Shown here piece after piece: positions 60,498 through 64,000 of a stretch of 64,000 nt of DNA. The translations under genes were made by a program, and so were the position numbers. A model generated the notes under the pieces. That model worked only from the letters and a program-made list of their open reading frames with translations, had not been told where the DNA came from and ran no database searches. Each line of letters opens with the position of its first letter. Position 1 is the first letter of the stretch. Origin of the DNA: an uncultured Sphingobacteriales bacterium (GTDB taxonomy: Bacteria; Bacteroidota; Bacteroidia; Chitinophagales; Chitinophagaceae); the NCBI GenBank assembly GCA_937991535.1, contig CALKHN010000002.1, positions 1 to 64,000 on the forward strand. Reading direction: 5' to 3'.

Positions 60498-61595
60498 ATG
60501 AAAAAGATAGCAATTATAGCCGTTTTGTCCCTTTTAATGTTTGGACAGGCTTATTCTCAAACAGGCCAAAAAAAAGAACTTATGAATACCACAGAACAAA
60601 AAGAACACTACACCTTTAACCTAAGCGATAAGGTTACCCGTCAGGCAGTAACGTTCAAAAACCGTTATGGCATCACCATAGCAGCCGATTTATACATTCC
60701 TAAAAATCGTGGCAGTGAGCCTTTGGCAGCACTTGTCATAAGTGGACCTTTTGGTGCAGTAAAAGAGCAGTCCTCGGGACTTTATGCAAACGAATTGGCT
60801 GTTAGAGGGTTTGTAACATTGGCATTCGACCCTTCATTCACAGGCGAAAGTGGCGGAGAAGTCCGTAATACTGCCTCTCCCGATATTTTTACAGAAGACT
60901 TCAGCGCAGCCGTGGACTACATTGGCTTGTTGCCTTCAGTTGACCGTAACCGCATTGGTGTTTTGGGAATTTGTGGTTTGAGCGGTATGGCACTTACTGC
61001 CGCCACAAGCGATACCCGGATTAAAGCAGTAGCTACAGCTTCTATGTATGATATGTCCCGCAGCATGAGCCGTGGTCATAAAGATGGTTATACATTAGAA
61101 CAGCGCAAAAAGGTTATTGATTACCTAAGCCAGCAGCGCTGGACAGATGCGGAGAACGGTAAATATGCGGTAGGCTTACACGAAGTTCCGTTTGACGAAA
61201 ACGGCAATATTGTAAAAGGAAATCGTGTGCTTCCTGAAACACTGCCTACGAAACCAAACCCTGTTTTAGCTTCTTTCTTCGATTATTACAGGACAGCACG
61301 CGGTTTTCACCCAAGGTCCATCAACTCTACAACAGCGTGGACGGCTACAACACCAATGTCGTTCTTCAGTTTTCCGATGGCAGCAAACATTGAGATGATT
61401 TCGCCTCGTCCGATTATGCTGATTGCAGGAGAAAATGCACACTCCCGTTATTATTCTGAAGATGTTTATAAAATGGCTTCCGAGCCAAAAGAACTGGTGA
61501 TTGTACCAAAAGCAGACCACGTTGATTTGTACGATAAGAAGGATATGATTCCATTTGATAAGTTGGAAACATTTTTCAAAGAGCATTTGAAGTAA
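60498..61595 (+). CDS. alpha/beta hydrolase, secreted
   Basis: 365 residues with a signal peptide (MKKIAIIAVLSLLMFGQAYS). The alpha/beta hydrolase fold shows AALVISGPFGAVKEQSSGLY, FVTLAFDPSFTGESGGEVRN, and the nucleophile elbow IGVLGICGLSGMALTAAT with Cys159 where most esterases have Ser. Acid and His regions: MLIAGENAHSRYYSEDVYKM and VPKADHVDLYDK. This fits the DLH/DUF1100-related group with Cys in the elbow. Substrate unknown; 16 bases follow the acetyltransferase gene, so one operon. Confidence 0.88.
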   Translation: MKKIAIIAVLSLLMFGQAYSQTGQKKELMNTTEQKEHYTFNLSDKVTRQAVTFKNRYGITIAADLYIPKNRGSEPLAALVISGPFGAVKEQSSGLYANELAVRGFVTLAFDPSFTGESGGEVRNTASPDIFTEDFSAAVDYIGLLPSVDRNRIGVLGICGLSGMALTAATSDTRIKAVATASMYDMSRSMSRGHKDGYTLEQRKKVIDYLSQQRWTDAENGKYAVGLHEVPFDENGNIVKGNRVLPETLPTKPNPVLASFFDYYRTARGFHPRSINSTTAWTATTPMSFFSFPMAANIEMISPRPIMLIAGENAHSRYYSEDVYKMASEPKELVIVPKADHVDLYDKKDMIPFDKLETFFKEHLK

Positions 61596-61610
61596 AAAAT
61601 ATTTAAACAC

Positions 61611-62087
61611 ATGAAACATTCATTGTTAATTCTTATACTTTTTGTGTCAGCTTTTGGCAGCGCTTCATCTTGCGATAAAAACGATGGCAATATCAATCCC
61701 AATATAGAAAATACCGGTGACGATAATAATATGATGAGCAGTAAAATTAAAATAAAGGTCAATTCCCAGGTCTTCACAGCTACGCTTTTGGACAATAATT
61801 CGTCAAAAGCCTTCATCAAAATGTTGCCGATGACCATCAATATGAAAGAACTGAACGGTGATGAAAAGTACTATGATTTACCAGACAGGTTGCCGACGAA
61901 TACTTCAAATCCGGGAACAATACAGAACGGCGATCTGATGCTTTTTGGATCAGGAACACTGGTACTTTTCTATAAAACATTTTCTACATCCTATAGCTAT
62001 ACACGTCTTGGACGTATCGATGATGTTTCAGGTTTGGCCGAAGCTGTAGGTTCAAAAAATGTAACTGTTACCTTTGAAGGGGAATAA
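61611..62087 (+). CDS. cyclophilin-like-fold lipoprotein
   Basis: 158 residues with a lipoprotein signal (FGSASSC, lipobox Cys21) and the Cyclophil_like2 domain: KIKVNSQVFTATLLDNNSSK, AFIKMLPMTINMKELNGDEK, and LVLFYKTFSTSYSYTRLGRI with DDVSGLAEAVGSKNVTVTFE. The family is associated with dehydrogenase and cupin genes as here. Likely periplasmic; its ligand is unknown. Confidence 0.87.
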   Translation: MKHSLLILILFVSAFGSASSCDKNDGNINPNIENTGDDNNMMSSKIKIKVNSQVFTATLLDNNSSKAFIKMLPMTINMKELNGDEKYYDLPDRLPTNTSNPGTIQNGDLMLFGSGTLVLFYKTFSTSYSYTRLGRIDDVSGLAEAVGSKNVTVTFEGE

Positions 62088-62141
62088 AATCCGATGGATG
62101 AATATTTCAACAATTTCAAATATTACTAAAATCAAAAAAGT

Positions 62142-63197
62142 ATGCATACACATACCGTAAAAGCATTTGGCACAGAAGCGCCGGACGCGGATTTAAAACA
62201 GATGAACATTGACCGCCGTGAAGTAACCAGCAAAGACGTTGAGATCGATATTTTATTTTGTGGCGTTTGTCATTCTGATTTGCACACAGCCCGTAATGAA
62301 TGGCACAGTACAATTTATCCAAATGTGCCCGGACACGAAATCGTGGGGCGCATTACCAGGACTGGAAACGGGGTTACCAAATTTAAAGTTGGAGATTTGG
62401 CAGCCGTAGGTTGCATGGTGGATAGTTGCCGTGAGTGCGAATACTGCAAAGATGGATTAGAACAATATTGTGAAAAGGGAAATATCCAAACCTACAATGG
62501 CGCGGATAAACATTTGGGCAAACAAACTTTCGGCGGTTATTCGGAACGGATCATTGTAGATGAAGATTTTGTTTTGCATGTACCCGAAAACCTGGATCTG
62601 GCGGCCACAGCGCCATTGCTCTGCGCAGGAGTAACAACCTGGTCACCCTTGAAACATTGGAAGGTTGGTCCAGGACAAAAAGTAGGTATCGTTGGTATTG
62701 GCGGTTTGGGCCACATGGGCGTAAAACTGGCTAAAGCATTGGGAGCCCACGTTGTAGTTATCACTACTTCGCCTTCAAAAGTTGCCGATGCCAAACGCCT
62801 GGGAGCCGATGAAGTGATTTTATCCAAAGATGAAAATCACATGAAAGCGAATGCCAAAACGCTACATTTTATCCTGGACTGTGTGTCGGCTCAACACGAT
62901 ATCAATGCCTATTTAAGTCTTTTAAAAACCAATGGCACACTGGCACTGGTGGGCGCACCTGAACAACCTTTACCGGTAGCCGCGTTCAGTCTTATTCCTG
63001 GCCGAAAAAACTTTGCAGGTTCAACCATCGGTAGCATTGCTGAAACACAGGAAATGCTGGATTTCTGCGGCAAACACAATATTACTTCTGATATAGAGCT
63101 TATCAGCATACAACAGATCAATGAAGCATATGAACGTTTGCTGAAAGGTGATGTGAAATACCGCTTTGTAATTGATATGGCTTCGTTGAAAACATAA
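62142..63197 (+). CDS. zinc-dependent NAD(P) alcohol dehydrogenase (YahK-like)
   Basis: 351 residues of the medium-chain zinc dehydrogenase family, the cinnamyl-alcohol/YahK branch. Catalytic zinc site CGVCHSDLHTARNEW, GHEIVG; structural zinc cysteines in CRECEYCKDGLEQYC; Rossmann motif VGIVGIGGLGHMGVKLAKAL. Reduces aldehydes with NADPH in this branch. It follows the lipoprotein gene by 54 bases and precedes the cupin by 11, consistent with one operon for handling aldehydes or quinones. Confidence 0.94.
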   Translation: MHTHTVKAFGTEAPDADLKQMNIDRREVTSKDVEIDILFCGVCHSDLHTARNEWHSTIYPNVPGHEIVGRITRTGNGVTKFKVGDLAAVGCMVDSCRECEYCKDGLEQYCEKGNIQTYNGADKHLGKQTFGGYSERIIVDEDFVLHVPENLDLAATAPLLCAGVTTWSPLKHWKVGPGQKVGIVGIGGLGHMGVKLAKALGAHVVVITTSPSKVADAKRLGADEVILSKDENHMKANAKTLHFILDCVSAQHDINAYLSLLKTNGTLALVGAPEQPLPVAAFSLIPGRKNFAGSTIGSIAETQEMLDFCGKHNITSDIELISIQQINEAYERLLKGDVKYRFVIDMASLKT

Positions 63198-63208
63198 AAA
63201 ATATACAG

Positions 63209-63715
63209 ATGAATAGTTTTTTAAAATCTATATCGGCACTCTTATTTATAAGTACAATGACTGCCTTCACAGCTTGTAATAACAATAAAAATCAGGAAAA
63301 GATGAAAGAACAAAATAACACTTCTCTTTTTCCGAAAGGAGATAAATTATCAAACGATTGGTTCAGCGGAGATGCTTTTTTAATGCCTTTGCTTGCTAAA
63401 GATAAAAACAATGATTTCGCATTAGGAAGCGTAACTTTTGAACCGCGTGCAAGAACGCATTGGCACACGCATCCAAAAGGGCAGGTTCTAATCGTTACCG
63501 AAGGTGAAGGTTTTAATCAGGAAAAAGGCAAACCGGCAAAAGCCTTAAAAAAAGGCGATGTGGTGAACATTCCCGAAAATGTAGAGCATTGGCATGGAGC
63601 TTCTGCAAACAGCAAATTGGTTCACATTGCCATAACTAATTACAAAAGCGATGAAAATGTAGTATGGCTGAAACCTGTAACGGATGAAGAATATAATAAT
63701 GTCGTAAATAACTAA
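63209..63715 (+). CDS. cupin-domain lipoprotein
   Basis: 168 residues with a lipoprotein signal (TMTAFTAC, lipobox) and one cupin: LGSVTFEPRARTHWHTHPKG with the metal HxH, QVLIVTEGEGFNQEKGK, then VVNIPENVEHWHGASANSKL. This corresponds to the mandelonitrile-lyase-like (HNL) cupin group, found beside alcohol dehydrogenases and carboxymuconolactone decarboxylase-like genes. Periplasmic or membrane-tethered, metal-binding. The next gene starts 12 bases later. Confidence 0.9.
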   Translation: MNSFLKSISALLFISTMTAFTACNNNKNQEKMKEQNNTSLFPKGDKLSNDWFSGDAFLMPLLAKDKNNDFALGSVTFEPRARTHWHTHPKGQVLIVTEGEGFNQEKGKPAKALKKGDVVNIPENVEHWHGASANSKLVHIAITNYKSDENVVWLKPVTDEEYNNVVNN

Positions 63716-63727
63716 ACAAAAGCGATT

Positions 63728-64000
63728 ATGAATTTAAAGTGGATATTATTATTCGTTCTGGCGCTAAACATACATACAATGAACGCACAAGATAACATAA
63801 ACGCAAGCCAGTCTTTGAGCGCTCAACATCAAAGCATTGTAAGCATTTCCGCATTGACAGCCGTTGGAGATTTGGAGCATTTGAAAACGCAACTGAATAC
63901 AGGACTTGATGCAGGGCTTACCATTAATGAAATAAAAGAAATACTGGTACAGCTATATGCGTATTGTGGCTTTCCGAGAAGTCTTAACGGCATCAGTACG
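63728..64000 (+). CDS. carboxymuconolactone decarboxylase-like protein, partial
   Basis: 91 codons are in the window and no stop is reached. A signal peptide (MNLKWILLFVLALNIHTMNA) is followed by SIVSISALTAVGDLEHLKTQ, LNTGLDAGLTINEIKEILVQ and LYAYCGFPRSLNGIST, the start of an AhpD/CMD-type domain where the Cys of YAYCGFPRS is the redox residue. Secreted CMD-like proteins usually follow the cupin gene in this cluster. The rest lies beyond 64000. Confidence 0.88.
   Translation, partial: MNLKWILLFVLALNIHTMNAQDNINASQSLSAQHQSIVSISALTAVGDLEHLKTQLNTGLDAGLTINEIKEILVQLYAYCGFPRSLNGIST

Overview
The window looks like chromosome of a Bacteroidota bacterium, most likely a Chitinophagaceae-like member of the Chitinophagales. 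The sequence-level reasons are a complete ECF sigma / FecR / SusC / SusD outer-membrane uptake set, a type IX secretion gliding-type C-terminal domain, LytS-type kinases and AraC regulators in divergent arrangements, DUF6520-like small secreted peptides, TAnnTTTG-type -7 elements and moderate-to-low GC. Assignments come from reading translated sequence without database searches.

Layout. 1-4.2 kb (minus strand): a compact operon that looks like a RiPP (ribosomally made, modified peptide) locus: a 50-residue precursor-like peptide with a proline-rich tail, a membrane M50 metalloprotease with a PqqD-like N-terminus, an LpxL-like acyltransferase and a LytS-type kinase. A repeat-rich control region and a divergent AraC regulator stand upstream. 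5.4-11.5 kb is a decay zone: IS4 transposase remnant, a twice-frameshifted secreted T9SS gene, truncated VOC gene and other debris. 11.5-16.7 kb is an array of plus-strand orphan genes (SEFIR/TIR protein, small lipoprotein, membrane proteins), separated by copies of one imperfectly palindromic element starting at (C)CGCTAAC and ending at CCGTTA/CCGTTG. This resembles an integron cassette array without an integrase. 16.9-22.3 kb continues the accessory region: a HEPN-motif protein, a GHKL ATPase with a C-terminal PD-(D/E)xK-like motif, gene remnants and a 3' tRNA-Val-like fragment.

22.6-34.4 kb: TlpA-like oxidoreductase, three XRE regulators around a Schlafen/AlbA-type ATPase-regulator with a 12-bp tandem repeat, and the sigma/FecR/SusC/SusD uptake locus. 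35-43 kb: AraC and ECF regulators, a RadC-like JAB protein, a mercury/metal locus (ArsR, MerTP, GDCCVxC, VOC), an FAD monooxygenase, and an HxlR/SnoaL divergent pair.

44-54 kb: an envelope block on the minus strand (OmpR-type two-component system, LTA-synthase-like sulfatase, COG4705 membrane protein, PepSY-like protein, TonB-type barrel) and an MFS transporter, then DUF2795, TlpA and a single-domain response regulator. 55-58.7 kb: a MITE-like palindromic element, a MauE-DUF6520 pair, a second attC-like palindrome, and a crcB-usp-eamA operon behind a recognisable fluoride riboswitch. 58.9-64 kb: an AraC-led operon with acetyltransferase, alpha/beta hydrolase, cyclophilin-like lipoprotein, zinc alcohol dehydrogenase, cupin and a carboxymuconolactone decarboxylase-like protein that runs off the window.

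The best candidates for undescribed biology are the acyltransferase-containing RiPP-like operon and the integrase-less cassette array. Several genes show small lesions (ACG in place of ATG, a stop at codon 2, frameshifts), so either decay or assembly error should be kept in mind.
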